A DNA stretch of 64,000 bases from Trichobilharzia szidati (GCA_944472155.2 OX235273.1:84872793-84936792); one strand, 5' to 3'; shown: positions 24,894 through 37,305, numbered from the stretch's first letter. Notes: a model not told the origin generated them from the letters alone. Program-made: numbers and translations.

Positions 24894-25745
24894 GATATAG
24901 TTTCTTGAAAAACCATATATAAATAAACATATATATATATGACACATCACATTAGTTGTCATTTGAATAACTCTCCTATCTTCCCTACACTTCAGTAGTA
25001 CAAAGCAGAAGCCAGTTCACCACTAAATAATTAACACAAGTTTTGTATAGTCGAAGCAAAAAGACATTTGTATCTCATGTTTATAATCTGATTTTAATTG
25101 TACAACCATAAACCACTAATCATTAGGTAGTATATAGAAAGAGTAAAAACAAAAATATTAAGAATATCTAATCACTAACGTAAATCTTTAACCGCCACCA
25201 AGAAATAAGGAACTAGAATATATATATATATATATTAACTGTACAATGCAAAAATATGCTCATCACATAAAGCTTTGTGTAACCTTAAAATGTAAATTAA
25301 TAAGAATAAATTAGAAATTCTGTTGTTGTTGCTTTTTTTCCAAATAAGAAAACAAAGTGTAACTCAATTATACCTAACACCAACGGTCAGAATATACCAA
25401 AATCCAATAAGAACATCAAATAATGAAAGACAGATTAGAGGAGATAGAAGGTCTCCCTTCACACCCACACTCACAAATACATATACGAAATGTGTATAAA
25501 CAATAACTGTACAACTTCTAATAGTTATATCACTTCACTATGATAACAAAACAATGTGAAACAAAACAATAACCCAATAAATAAAGATAAAGAAATAAGC
25601 AAGAACCAATAAAAAAGGCTTCCCTCCTTCCTTCCTTCCTTCCTTAATATTGACAATATGCAGTACAAAAGAATGAATAAAGGTTGCATTTTTACAACTC
25701 ACTAGAAATTGCCTATACACATACATGTATACACATACAATAACA
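24894..25745. other. MGAT1 3' flank / 3' UTR
   Basis: AT-rich sequence downstream of the MGAT1 stop (minus strand). It contains (AT)n near 25219-25236 and a (CCTT)n run near 25618-25645. I did not identify a convincing minus-strand AATAAA, so the polyadenylation site is not placed. Confidence 0.4.
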
Positions 25746-26316
25746 CTAAACCCATGATTCATTATAACCTGTCCATACATTAGGTGGTGCAATATACACA
25801 CGACGATTGTTCACATATATCGGTACCACTCCCATATATGCATTACGGCTAACACCAGATTTAAAATCAGACATAAGTTTAAAGTGTTTTGCAATCTCTT
25901 CAAATTCTTTACGATTATGATAGATAATTCGAATAGGCTTATAAATTTCTGACATATCTATCTGATTATTAATAAAAGAGTTAATATCCATTTCTATTGA
26001 ATCTGTATAAACTAAACTCTGTAAATTTTTACGATATACACTCTCCTCTAGATAGGATAAATCCATATCTTGAAAATTAATTTTTATATCATTTAATTTG
26101 ATATGCTTTAAATGACTGTCAAAATATTGACCTTGAGATATACCGATTCGTCCAAATGTAATAGAACGACTAATCTCTGGTCGAATACAAGCTCGTCCTT
26201 TACGTACATACGGTTTTCGTAAATACTCATCCCAGTATACATCAGGCCAACCTTCTCTGATTTCCATCCAAAATGTATTTAGTAACATCCAACCCAGACC
26301 AGGGAAGAAATCCGTT
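25746..26316 (-). CDS. MGAT1: MGAT1 exon 4 (C-terminal catalytic half)
   Basis: The acceptor reads TCGATATTTATAG|AACGG. The split Arg codon restores RTDFFPGLGWML across the junction. It encodes GRACIRPEISRSITFGR, GQYFDSHLKHIKLN, DLSYLEESVY and FKLMSDFKSGVSRNAYMG. The TAG stop is at 25746-25748. Confidence 0.95.
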
Positions 26317-29300
26317 CTATAAATATCGAAAAAGAAGTATACTAACATCGAATAACGAACAATTAAGGGGTGAAATTTTCAAAAAATCTACTAAATTCCC
26401 AAAGGATAATAAATGCAGATTATGTATTGTTTTTTTCTATAAACGTTTTACCATATGACTATACCCATAAAAGAGCATGTAAACCAGCATCAATAGTCTT
26501 ACTTTTAGAAACTATCATTTATGATTTTGGAAATTAAGACTTTGTATTCTTTACCTTTGCATTTCAGAAAAAACAGAACCTTTTGGCAATTATCATAGTA
26601 TTTCGTTACTTCTAGTGACATTTAGAGGATAAAAAAAACTTGCGACTACGGCCATTGAGTTGATCGATTTAAAAGTGTCAGGGATATCCATTCTCTATGA
26701 ACAAGTCCTTCTGGTTGTCAAGAAAGACACCTCTTACATAAACTAACTGATATGCATTTCCGCTAACTTCACATAATTAACGACAGTCTTCTGTACAGCC
26801 TTAGTATAAACACTACAGTATTTCACTTCATTTGAAAGTTATTTTCTAAAGCTGTTCTGCAGAACCACTTTTTGTTACTGGATTACTAAGTGGTCTTTTA
26901 TGTGAGTTACCCAAATATGAGGACCGAAATAGTGAAGCCCTTTTGTTTTACACACTTATGTGGTTAAATCAATCCAAAAGATTTAATCATTCTAAGGAAT
27001 AAGAACAATGTTCGCTGAACGGTATATTCTGTGGGAACACTGATAATACCTCTAGAAAAGAACCAAACTTTGTCTCGCTTTCTATTTGTAGTAAGTACAT
27101 GCTAAGGCTAAGAAATACCAGAGGTTTGAATGCTTGTGGCTAATGCCCTTTGTCCACCTAATGGAAAGTTGGTGTAGAAGCCAGTAAGTAGCTTCAGTTA
27201 GGACTTCAACATAAAGGATCTTGATTAACCAGACAGCTGGTGATTCTGACAGTGGGTGTAACACCGACATTATTATCATTGTTTCTTTGGGAGCCTAGTG
27301 GAACATAGGGCTTCAACAACACATCTCCACATTGTTCTATTTTCTACTGTCCTCTTTAGCTGGGTTCACGAAGGTCCATAATCTCTCGTCTCCTCCCCAA
27401 ACGATCTCCTCCATGTCACCCACTCGTCGCCTCCCATGATTGGGATTCCACCCGAGCAATGGCCTGGTGCGCGATGCCATTCGATGGCCTCCTCAACGTA
27501 TGCCCGACCTATCTCCATTTTCTCCTACATATCTGTTGAACGATAGGTTCTTGGTTAGTTTGTTTGCATAGTTTCTTGTTGCTAACACCGACATAATAAA
27601 GCATTAATTATAAAAATGATATTCGTCATTTATTCTGAGGAGACTTAAAACATTAAATGTAGTAGCTAAAATACCAAAACATTAGGATATACTTCCAAAA
27701 TATTAGAAAGCATTACTTACCTATACAATAAGTCCGGGCGCTTAACATCAATTAATTCTAGTCTTCCGTTGTCATTGAAAGCAGATACACAGAAAAGTGT
27801 ATTATCTCGAGCTAAAATTGGGAACATACCAGCAAAATAGCTCAGAAAATCTGGTGCTAAATCCAGGTCGTCTTCTACGATTATTACAGCTGAGAAATTA
27901 CGTACTAGGAACATTTGATCTAAGGCCCATTTGTAATGATGGCTAACGTGCCTGTAACCTTCGAATACACGGCGACTAGGTCCCATAACTAAAAAGGATA
28001 TAATTCAAGTGATTAACTTATGTTTCTGTGAAAACAAACTTTTAAAAACTAGTTTTAAAGAAATAAGCATAAAAAATACAAAAATTAGTAGATGACTGCA
28101 AGTTTCCAATTAAATGCCAGTTTTCTTTTATTGTTTACTAATTTTCCATCTCAAGCTATTAGAGCCTTCACACATAATCCAGATGATATAAGTAGCATAT
28201 TCTAAACGAACCTACGTAAAAAGGTGTTAACTGTCATTATTTTAAAAAATCATAATCGTGCCAAATTCATTCATTCAGTATCCTACTGACAATTAATTCA
28301 TCAGTATGAATGGAAACGGTTAAAAATGAAAATACGATAGAGAGCGAACAATAATGTTGCTCAGTACTTATAATGATTTAGTTATTTACGTCCCAGTGAA
28401 ATTGATTACTTCACAAACAGATTTTGAAACTATATGGTGTTTTGTGAAGCGAGAGACAATAAAAATAATCAACAATGTTTAGTGTTAATGAATGACATAG
28501 ACAATCACGGACTATTATTACTATTATCCCTTCAGGTTCTGAGTGGAACAAAAGACTTCAACAGTACATCTCCATTTTGTCCTGTTCTCTGCACGCCTCG
28601 TTAGCTGGCTTCACGATTGCTCATAGTCTTCCATCTCTTCTTCCCCAACAGAGCTCCATATTACCCTCGAACTCAGGCTCAACTAGTCATTTCCCATTCA
28701 GGCTGCACTAGAGGGCTTGGCGCACAATGTGACTCGACGGTCTTTCACAGTGTGTGTGTGTGTCTGATCTATCTCTACTTTCCTTGGCAGATTTATTGAG
28801 CAAGAAGTTCTTGGTTGATTCGTTCCCAGAGTACCTTGTTGCTAATTCTTTCTGGTCATCTGATCTGCAGTATGGAGTGAAGGTATCTGTTGATAAAAAA
28901 TTTGTTCAAAATGCTTTCAGTGACATGCCAAGTCTCTGAACCATCCATATACAAGGACTGACTTGACATTAGTTTCGAAAACCCGAACCTTGTTCTTTAT
29001 GCTTAAAGTACAGTAGAAGACAGTGACAATAAATAACCACATACAATTTCGTAAATGCCAGTCTAGCTGGCAGAAGATGAAAAACGTGGACAAATGAATC
29101 TTAACTTAGTTCACAAAGGCTAACGTACTCATTCACCTTCACATTCAACGACACCTAAGTCGTAAGACAAAAGGAAATAGCTTCCCAGTATAACCTGATT
29201 TGCAATAGTTTCCTAGTAGCTATAGATTACTGATACTTCACTACAATTATACAAACGTTAGACTACACTCGTATATTAACCACAAGGATAGACAAATATA

Positions 29301-32300
29301 CCAAAATGAAACCTTGTACAAAAGTTCAAATGGCTACACTTCGAAACAACAGCACAGAAAACCAATGTGAACGAATAAAATACAATGCAGAATACTTCTT
29401 GGCTGAGAATATATGATCGTCTTCACTGAAGTATTTCTCTAGTTCATATTTTCTTAGTAAATGCTCCCACTGTTACTATAGTCGGTCATCACCTTAAGTA
29501 TGATTTGATCATTGGTAAAGAAAGAATATAATTTTTCTTAAGTACTTAAGAAAATCTGTTTCGCTAATTTGACTAATTATTGAATGCTATTTTTCTACAA
29601 GTTGACTGATTTTCTCTGATTTTTATTAAGTACTTGAATATAAATAAATGTTTTCTGGCTGGCTGAATTTTTAATCTGGATTAATTGCTACAACCGGTGA
29701 TTGATTTGCCTTGGTCTTATTTTATGAGGTATATATCCGCTTAGATTGATTATCGTCCCAATATCCTATTTGCTGTTTTGTTCTATACCATGGTTTCAAC
29801 ATGAACTTCCTTTAATACACTAGTGAAATTGTTTTGAAAACTGCTGATCGATGCGGATTATGTGTTCCCTCTGATTCTTTTTACCAATTTATATGAAGGA
29901 TAAAAAAACTTAATGAAGACAAATATCAACTACAACTAAAAAAATAACATCCAAGGTAAAAACATAAAGCAGGATGGTATTCTTTAGTTGAAACACTGGT
30001 CAAAGGATCCACGTACTTAAAATACCTCTGCAGAAGGGCTATGTTAAAGCAATAGTAAAACACATCAATATAAATACTGAAGAGAAAATCATATTTTCCA
30101 CCGCCAACTTTAAAATATGCTGAAGATGATGACTAGAATACAGGTGAAGGCTTTTCACAAGAAAATACCGGCTGGAAGAATACTTCATCCTACACAGATG
30201 CAGAGTTGATACTATTGCCGATATAAGAACAGAACTTAGGCACTGTGGTGATGTATAATTCTATCATTTCATTTGATAAAAATCACATATTGATACAGTA
30301 TTATTTATTGCTGACGTTTTGAGCACGATTCATTGCTCATAATCATATAAAGGCACTCATATAACTCATAAAGATTGTCTATATAGTTCCGTTATTTCTT
30401 ATCCTTTGATTTCATTCGCAGTAATATTCTCCACATCTCTGGTATTGTGATTGCGTCAGATTCAATGACCAACCACCTCCTCCGCTGAATCTCTGTCGAT
30501 CGAATCTACACCTCACACGTGTGATAGAAATGATGCAATGCCGAAATCAGATGTAAGGAAAATATTACTAGTAATGAAATCAAAGGATAACAAATAATGG
30601 AACTATTATAAACAATCTTTGTGAGTGCCTTGATATGATTATGAGCAATGAATCGTGCTCGAAACGTCAGCAATAAGTAATACTGTATAAATATGTGATT
30701 CTTATCAAATAAAATCAATGTGTGGTGGAATGATACTACTACTGATACTAATACGATTAGTACCAATACGAATGAGTGCAGTGAATAATGCGATTAATAT
30801 TAGGCGAAAATGTATACAATTCTGAAAACGACAAAATGAACACATTCGCGTCCTACAGGAGGTCAATCGCGAGCCCGAATAGCTCAGCGGTAAGGTCTCT
30901 GACTACAGCATTGGGTGACGCGGGTTCGAAGCTCAGAAGGGACATTAGTTCCTTCAAGGTTGCAGATACGCCTTGCTGATGAGTGCCAACTAACATGAAA
31001 CCTAGGTCCAAGGCTTCCTGCCAATTGCCTCCAACGATCTAACATTCGCGTCATTGTAAACGATTTTGAACGATGTTATCAAAAGTCTAAAGCTACATCT
31101 CTTAACAGTACATCCGTCTATAATACACTTGAGGGTATGCCAGACAAATATCCTTCAGTAAAGATTAAAATTTTGAAATTAATTCGTTAATTATCACAAA
31201 CCGCTGTTTCATTGTTTCTTTGAAAAGAGATTTTACATAACCTGTGAATTTCTCACTTTAAATTGGAAGTATTTCCTATTATGATTCTAAACTCTGTTAC
31301 ATAGTATAGGCATTAAGTATGACAACAACAAAAAAGCATGCCCATATATTGTTCCCCATAAGTCTTGCAATTTTCACTTACTTTATAGAATGTTAATTTC
31401 AAGAAGATCATAAATTATTATTATTATCATATTTACCGTAAGAGATACGACCTATAGACATATATTCAAGAACTTACTTGGTTTCGTCAATGGAGCGTTA
31501 GGTTTTATGACAGTAATAGAATTTTGATAAGCATCTAGTGTTACTGCAGTATTGTAGTCATCACAAGCATGAGAAACGAAAATCGGGAAGTTAAAAGTCT
31601 GTTGTCGCCGGAATTCAGTTTTCAGTTGTAGAAGCTTATCAATAGGACGATTAACACTAGGACGATTACAAGCTATTATTAAGACTGGAATAGTAACCAT
31701 ATTTGGTAAAACGTGTGTTTTGTTTAATGCTGATTGAAGCTTCATTTGTAGCTTTATCTAACAAAGAAATAAATAAAAGAGAAACATTACTCCTTAAAGT
31801 TAGTATGTACACTATATTCACAAATATATTCTTCAAAGGATAAAATAAATATCGATTAATTCAATAGGTTATCTACAGGTGAACACAAATATGTTCATAC
31901 TATGGTGCATAAAACAACCCAACAGAAAGTTTATAAACCTTATTACATAAAGTGCGCTAGGTTTCTTGACACACTCTCTCTCTCTACGAGAAACAAAATA
32001 AACACACAAAGTTAACAAGCAATATATGAAATGTGTCTGTAAACAAAAAGATAATCCTAGTCATTTTTCACCATTAATTTAACACAAAGTTTCAACTATT
32101 TGGTTGAATATGAACTGATATGTACAAGATTAAGAAATTTAGCTTATATGCCCCCCCCCCCAGTGTATTTGATTTATGCTTAAACAGAAACCTAATCTAA
32201 CTGGTATGCAATGTACACAGTGTACATTGGTCGAAAATTACACATTAGTCCAGTCAGATTGTTGGTGGTCAAATGAAAACATGGCCTCATCAGTCAATGG

Positions 32301-34435
32301 AATACACAACAGTTAGTTTAGACCACGTAGATAGGCGTAGACTACTTGATTGGGGTCCTCGGGATGGTAAGAACCAATGAAAGCTGGAGACAATTGGTGA
32401 TATGGCTGAAAATCGCTGTCAATTGCGCAGATGCATTCACTCTTTGTGATTTATTATATCCAATAAAACTCTATTGTTTTTCCATATTACTATTGTTTTT
32501 CCCTCACACTTCTGTTTCTTAATTCTCTTTTGAATCTACCTTTACTCTCTTCCCTTCCTTTGTGTGGAGTGTGGCAACTCGAACTGCTGCACATCTGTGC
32601 AAAGTTCTATGTTGCAACCAGTCAGTCAAGTCAGACTCTCAGAAAGTTGTATACAACAATTGCCTTAGCTGAATTAGCTTAAAAACCACATACAAAACAA
32701 GTTTACGTTGTGAAGAGAAAATACAGTTTCATAACTGCTTTAAACTGAAGTCTTAAATAGAAAAATCCATATGACGTACTGATCATTTTATTTAACCTTA
32801 AAGTTTAGTTTGATGGTAACAATAACTTGTGATAGCAAAACGAAATCAAGTCTAACAGCCATCAATAGACTAACCCCCATGATACATCTTAAGGTCAGAG
32901 TCAAACACGCAGCATGACCTGGTCATTGACTGAGTGAGAATCCCCCCCCCCCAATATAAGCAATTAGTGATTGCATTTATTCTAAGAGATCGAAATTAAG
33001 TACACAATGCGAATGACTTAGTCTACTTTTATGGTACTATGCAGAAAATAGATGCGATCACAATATTTATTGGTAAAAATTGGTTGGCTTCCCAATAACT
33101 TTTGGTAATATTATTGATTGATAATTTACTGTTTTAGAAAGTTTGTGATTAAATTATCTGGGTCATAATTTGAAATAAATGCCAATCTACTAACTATAGA
33201 ATAAAGGTAAGTAATATTTTATTGGGGTTTTTTTATTTCATCTACTGGTACACATTCGGTGGGATCTTATGTGATTAAAACAGCTATTATGATTACACTA
33301 AAAAACCAACCTAGTCAAGCCCTAGCAATTAAACAGCCAGTCGTGTGCATCACAGTAACATGTAAAGTACACAGTGCAACACATAACTCTGGTAGTTTAA
33401 TTAATATCTACACTTTGATCACCTGGATAAGATTATGACCAATAAATTCTGCTTAAAACGTCATTAGTAAATACACAATATGTAACACTGTGATTTTTCA
33501 AATAAAAATATTTGATTATAAAATATATACTCCTCTTCATTGTTTATATGAGAAATAGGATGATAAGAACTAATGAATCTGTTTGAATGTTTGTTTTAGT
33601 CTCTTTGATCAGATCGTCCGTAAAGCTGTAGTATTACATACAGATTTAAATCACTTCTACTAAATATTGATTGTTATCAGGCTTTGCAGCTTATTAAAAA
33701 GTTACATAACTGTTCAGTTACTGTTTGAAACTACAATGTGTGTGCACTTTCAACATTTTTGAGCTTAAACCCAAAAAAGTTCTAATTAAACCAATAGGAT
33801 GGGAAACAATAACAACTTTTTCATCTCAAACTATACATAATATCTATTAAGTCATTACTACTTTTCAAATATTTCTTCAGCTGAAAGTTGGTGTCAATAC
33901 ACAAAAATGCGTGTTATTATTATTTTATTCCTTTACGTTTCGATTGGAACATAGGGCTTCAAGTTACATCTTTGAAGTTTCCGTAGCAGTGGGCTTATTT
34001 TATTTTTACGGAGTGAGGTTGCTAGCCGTACGCCCAAACTTCCCTCTTTACCAAATTTACAACCAGCTTAGCGAGTTCTAGCAGTCAGCCGGTCGGGGAT
34101 CAAACCTCGGATTGCTTACGTGGATGGCAAGCAATCTACCACTGAACCAACCACCAATGCACTCGTGTAAATAAATTATGTACAATCAATCAAACAGACT
34201 TTTCACTTACGTATTCATCTAAAGAATTTGACAATCTGTATAATTGTTTGGTCAGATTAATTGTTTGTGTAACTTCAAATTCGTAGTAGGCAGCAAAATG
34301 TAAGACAAGATAAACACACATCACGATGGCCATCAGCTCTACTATTATTGACTTAATTAACTGATGCCATGACCAAGCTGTGAAGTAGTGAATTTTCTTG
34401 AAAAGTCCATTAAATTTCATAGTATTTAATTCCAA
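25746..34435 (-). CDS. MGAT1: Alpha-1,3-mannosyl-glycoprotein 2-beta-N-acetylglucosaminyltransferase (GnT-I), 4 exons
   Basis: GnT-I is a Golgi type II membrane enzyme that adds GlcNAc to Man5GlcNAc2, the step opening hybrid and complex N-glycan synthesis. Coding exons are 34435-34211, 31757-31478, 27988-27721 and 26316-25746, joined at phases 0, 1 and 2. All donors are GTAAGT and all acceptors end in TTAG or ATAG. The product is 447 aa (human 445). Residues 1-28 are cytoplasmic, about 29-51 transmembrane (ELMAIVMCVYLVLHF). VLIIACNRPSVNR opens the catalytic domain. The metal/UDP site EDD falls at residues 207-209 (human 211-213). TDFFPGLGWML, RPEISRSITFGR and the C-terminal AP.(N)VW.GY..SW pattern follow. 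No stops or frameshifts. Introns of 2453, 3489 and 1404 bp hold SINEs, RTE tails and a foldback. The first Met (34435) was chosen; Met6 is an alternative. Confidence 0.95.
27276..27590 (-). mobile_element. RTE-type LINE, 3' fragment in MGAT1 intron 3
   Basis: The minus-strand tail GGAACATAGGGCTTCAACAA is followed by ACATCTCCAC, GTTCACGAAGGTCC, CTCCATGTCACCCACTCG and CAATGGCCTGGTGCGCGATGCC, all in the same order as the 3' end of the 40453-45020 element. It is 5'-truncated and non-coding. Confidence 0.75.
27721..27988 (-). CDS. MGAT1: MGAT1 exon 3 (EDD metal-binding motif)
   Basis: The acceptor reads ATCCTTTTTAG|TTATGG and the donor TATAG|GTAAGT. It encodes HYKWALDQMF, VIIVEDDLDLAPDFLSYF and FCVSAFNDNG, and ends RPDLLY(R). 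The EDD triplet coordinates Mn and UDP-GlcNAc in this family. Confidence 0.95.
28512..29005 (-). mobile_element. RTE-type LINE, 3' fragment in MGAT1 intron 2
   Basis: Minus-strand copy beginning with an ATTATT tail near 28512 and GAGTGGAACAAAAGACTTCAA. It continues through CTGGCTTCACGATTGCTCA, CACTAGAGGGCTTGGCGCAC, TTATTGAGCAAGAAGTTCTT and AATCCGATG-like C-terminal RT codons to about 29005. It is longer than its neighbour at 27276-27590, so the two are separate insertions. A (GT)n run (28749-28762) interrupts it. Confidence 0.7.
29006..30232. other. MGAT1 intron 2 sequence without recognised features
   Basis: AT-rich intronic DNA. I see no exon-like frame or repeat boundary. Confidence 0.5.
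30233..30745. mobile_element. Large foldback repeat with hammerhead/Penelope-type core
   Basis: Two inverted arms of about 190 bp (about 30243-30425 and 30558-30735) flank a unique spacer of about 130 bp. The arms share GCTGACGTTTTGAGCACG / CGTGCTCGAAACGTCAGC, ATCATATAAAGGCACTCA and TTATCCTTTGATTTCATT with few mismatches. In the right arm, GAGCA (30643-30647) and TGCTC (30656-30660) can pair, followed directly by GAAACGTCAGC, as in hammerhead stem II, GAAA and stem III; the CUGAUGA box is not intact. The same strand also reads SNESCSKRQQ then stop (ending 30676). I associate this peptide string with Penelope-like elements. In the left arm the first G of GAAA is lost. Confidence 0.65.
30853..31041 (+). 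mobile_element. tRNA-derived hammerhead SINE with 11-bp target duplication
   Basis: A 189-bp unit flanked by perfect direct repeats ACATTCGCGTC (30842-30852 and 31042-31052). The head has AATAGCTCAGCGGTAAGG (A box, about 30878-30895) and GCGGGTTCGAAGCTC (B box, about 30920-30934). The 3' half contains a hammerhead-like domain at 30952-31005. There is no poly-A tail. The intact target duplication shows insertion by retroposition into MGAT1 intron 2, and the low decay suggests it is fairly recent. Confidence 0.8.
30952..31009 (+). ncRNA. Hammerhead ribozyme-like domain within SINE
   Basis: Stem I can form from CAAGG (30955-30959) and CCTTG (30971-30975). The conserved CTGATGA box is exact (30976-30982). 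The stem II region GTGCCAACTAACAT follows (30983-30996), then GAAA (30997-31000) and CCTAGGTCC, which can pair in part with GGAC near 30940-30943. Stem II is weakened (G-U, U-A, G-C and one C-A mismatch), so activity may be low. Confidence 0.55.
31478..31757 (-). CDS. MGAT1: MGAT1 exon 2 (start of catalytic domain)
   Basis: The acceptor reads TTTCTTTGTTAG|ATAAAG and the donor ACCAA|GTAAGT. The exon encodes PVLIIACNRPSVNRPIDKLL, FPIFVSHACDDYNTAVTL and SITVIKPN, matching the Rossmann-like opening of GnT-I (human IPILVIACDR..VRRCLDKLL, FPIIVSQDC). Confidence 0.92.
32256..32640 (+). mobile_element. RTE/SR2-type LINE, 3' end fragment
   Basis: Plus-strand copy, collinear with the complement of 15140-14730. 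Shared strings include CACAACAGTTAGT, TTGGGGTCCTCGGGAT, ACAATTGGTGA, GCGCAGATGCAT, GAGTGTGGC and GCAAAGTTCTATG. It covers the final codons and 3' UTR. It lies in MGAT1 intron 1. Confidence 0.75.
33420..33520 (+). repeat. Single-arm copy of the 30.2-kb foldback family
   Basis: GATTATGACCAATAAATTC, CTTAAAACGTCATTAG and GTGATTTTTCAAATAAAA match one arm of the foldback at 30233-30745 in order, with more decay (the hammerhead-type stem and GAAA are lost). There is no inverted partner. Confidence 0.5.
33914..34164 (-). mobile_element. tRNA-Gly-like SINE with (TAA)n tail, second copy
   Basis: Minus strand, complete. The head GCATTGGTGGTTGGTTCAGT then GGTAGATTGCTTGCC and GAGGTTTGATCCCCG follows tRNA-Gly closely. 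The body GGGCGTACGGCTAGCAACC follows, then TGAAGCCCTATGTTCC, ACGTAAAGGAATAAA and (TAA)n. It ends 47 bp from the MGAT1 exon 1 donor. Confidence 0.85.
34211..34435 (-). CDS. MGAT1: MGAT1 exon 1 (cytoplasmic tail and membrane anchor)
   Basis: Seventy-five codons ending in SLDEY, at a donor reading AATAC|GTAAGT, phase 0. It encodes a basic N-terminus (KFNGLFKK), one hydrophobic segment and the start of the luminal stem. The exon itself has no sequence match that I can cite beyond topology; its assignment rests on spacing, phase and the missing N-terminus of the enzyme. Confidence 0.8.
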
Positions 34436-37271
34436 TAAAACAGCAGGTCAGTTATTCAGTAAAACACTGGCACATTAGATTTGCACCCCCGTTAGTGAAA
34501 TGAGTCAATGTGTTGAATAAACAATAGGTCCATGCGCTGTCTGACGTTAAATGCTGTACTGAACTCCAAAATTGTCTTCTGGGAACATATTATGAGGTGC
34601 TAGAAAAAAAACATTAAAAATCAATAAGATGTAACCAAAACTACTAATGAGAAAAAAGTGATAACTTCAAACATCTAAAACATTTATGTGAAACATCTTT
34701 TTGACTGATATTTAACTTTGGAAGTTATTCTACAAACTACCCGAATAACGGAAATTGCTAACAATACGTGAGCTGAAATATATGATAAGCTGCAACACCA
34801 ACCAGCTGGTGTGTCGCTCAAACGTCAGAACTCTCATTTTCTCAGATAGGTTTTCAACAGTATGTTATGTTTTGTCCCTTGACCAAGTTCTCGTATACCT
34901 CTCAAGTCAACCACCAAGAAACTACAAGCTTGATTGGTACCTTCATTATAACAGTTACAAAATAGTATAAACCAGAATGTGATATAAGAACAGGAATTTC
35001 TTAACTTCAAATCAACAGGGTGGAACTAAACAACCTACTAATTCAACATTTGTATATAAGACACTATCGGGTTAAGCTAGTTATAAGCTAAGTCGCAATG
35101 AGCTAAATATTGATTTTTAAGAATTTAAAATACAGTAGGAGTGAGACTTTAAACTAGTAATGTATAATGCATAGAAAGCATTGGTTGAAACATACAGTAA
35201 AAATCGTCCCACTGAAAGGTGTGCATGATAAGCTTTTTTATCCGGCTACCTCAATCACCTTGCCTAATTATGAAGATGATGGATAAAATCAAGATCACAA
35301 AGTGAACATTTAGCAACTCATTCTAGATATCTGTTGATTTATTTACTGCCATTTGTGTGAACTGATCGTAGCAAACTTGCATTTTTTGAATTTCACATGC
35401 AATTATGTAAGAAGTGGTCCACAGTAATTGCTTCTACTATTGTTTGCTGAAAACTTTGTACACATGGTTTTTTCTTACGAAGTGTCTCATTGTGAAACAG
35501 CAAAAATGTCCAGCTGGAACTTTTTAACCTAATTTGAACTAAGCAACTGTGGCCATTAACATAAATAGATACGCAATTTATTTAGAAATAGACTAATGTT
35601 ACTCTTTATATATCGTACTGAATAAACAATATTTAATTTCTTTATGAGGCTAAAGTACAGAAAAGAGTAGGAATAAACAACGACTGTATTTCTTATGTCT
35701 TCCAAAGGAAAAGGTCTTGAAATATACGGGAAGACCGAATATATAGAAATGCTGTATTTTCAATCATTAATGGGTAACTGGCTAATAAGGATTGCCGGTA
35801 CATATATCTATGAATGCTTAATCAATCTCTTAATTAGCAAAAGGATTTTTGGTGAACACAAATACTCTGATTGAAAATAAACAGGAACACGTATATGATC
35901 TCAATAATTTCAACAATTGAGTTGGTAGTCCGTGAGCGATTTAATGGTTCACAAAGTTTATACTAGAACTCTGATTTTTCATTATGGTTTTATTACGCAC
36001 ATAAGTACTGTGATACTGACACAAGTATCCAAACATCAAACTTGAATTTTAATCCAAATGCCAAAGCAACATCCTGAGCAGTTAGTGACCCAAATACTTT
36101 ATTTCACTAATCGCCTACTAGATGCCTTCATTATCCCGAACTATTTATAAGTATTTATTTACAAGGTGTACCAAATTAACTGCTTTTTCCAACTAGTAGT
36201 TATTATTAGTGAAATCAGTTCCCGGAAAACACCTTTCATGTCCCAGGATATGAGCCACACTTATTGTGTGAGGGCTGGTGTCCAGGATAAAGAAGGTGGA
36301 GCGGAATTCGAATACGGCACCCGCTGACCGAATGTCAAGTATTGAAGTCTGAGAGCCACGTCCCCACTCTTTTTCAACTAAATATGTATAAATTTCAATT
36401 TCCTTTAGATCATTCTGGAAACCTGACCCTCAGTATTCCCGCTATGCGTAATTTGGTGTAATATCAGCAGTTTTATTTAGACTGTTATAAGCAATTTTCC
36501 CAAGATTCACTTTTAAAATTATATCCCGTAAATAGATAGTCTGACGAGGAATTTACAGCCGATATGATACTTTCAGGATACTTTTATTTGTCCATACCCA
36601 ACGGACTACTGACTCACTGTTGCATGGAAAAATGACGTCAAATTGTATCCAAGTTACACGGCCTTTCCAAAACTCTTACATACGTTTCTACTACACATGA
36701 ATGAGCACTAGAAAGCCTAGTTAAACAAATGGTTACCTCAGGATTTATCACTTAGTTTTGAGACACTTCATGTCACTGAAGTTCGCTGACTACTGTGTTA
36801 AGTTTTGTGTAGTTTATTTTTTTATACGTATTAATAAGCTAAATCAACATCTTCATTGGGACAACATATCATACTTGAATAACAGTGGCAAACCATGCAT
36901 AAATAGTTCATAGTTAATTGATTACTCACTAGGGATTATATATTCTACGTCGTTAACCAAACTATAAAGTGGCGGCCAGCCAATCACAAGAGACAGTGCT
37001 CAGATCCTTAAACTATAGTCTGAAGTCATAAGTAAGTCATTCAAATACTTCCACAAAGCCTACCGGTTAATACCAAGTAAATAATTTGTAATACGGACCT
37101 AGCTGTGATGGTATTCCCTACAAGAGTAGTGAAAATACCTCACCAGCGTAAACATGGCATACAATATTGCAAAATTCTTAAAGTAGGCATTTAGTGAAAC
37201 AACTACTAACAATGTCATTTCTCGTTATGTATAGGCTGAAATACAAAAACATAAATGAACAAAAAATGAAC

Positions 37272-37305
<34 letters not shown>

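Noticed and set aside
34755..34970. 71-codon plus-strand frame antisense upstream of MGAT1
   Set aside because: No recognisable motif and no splice context.
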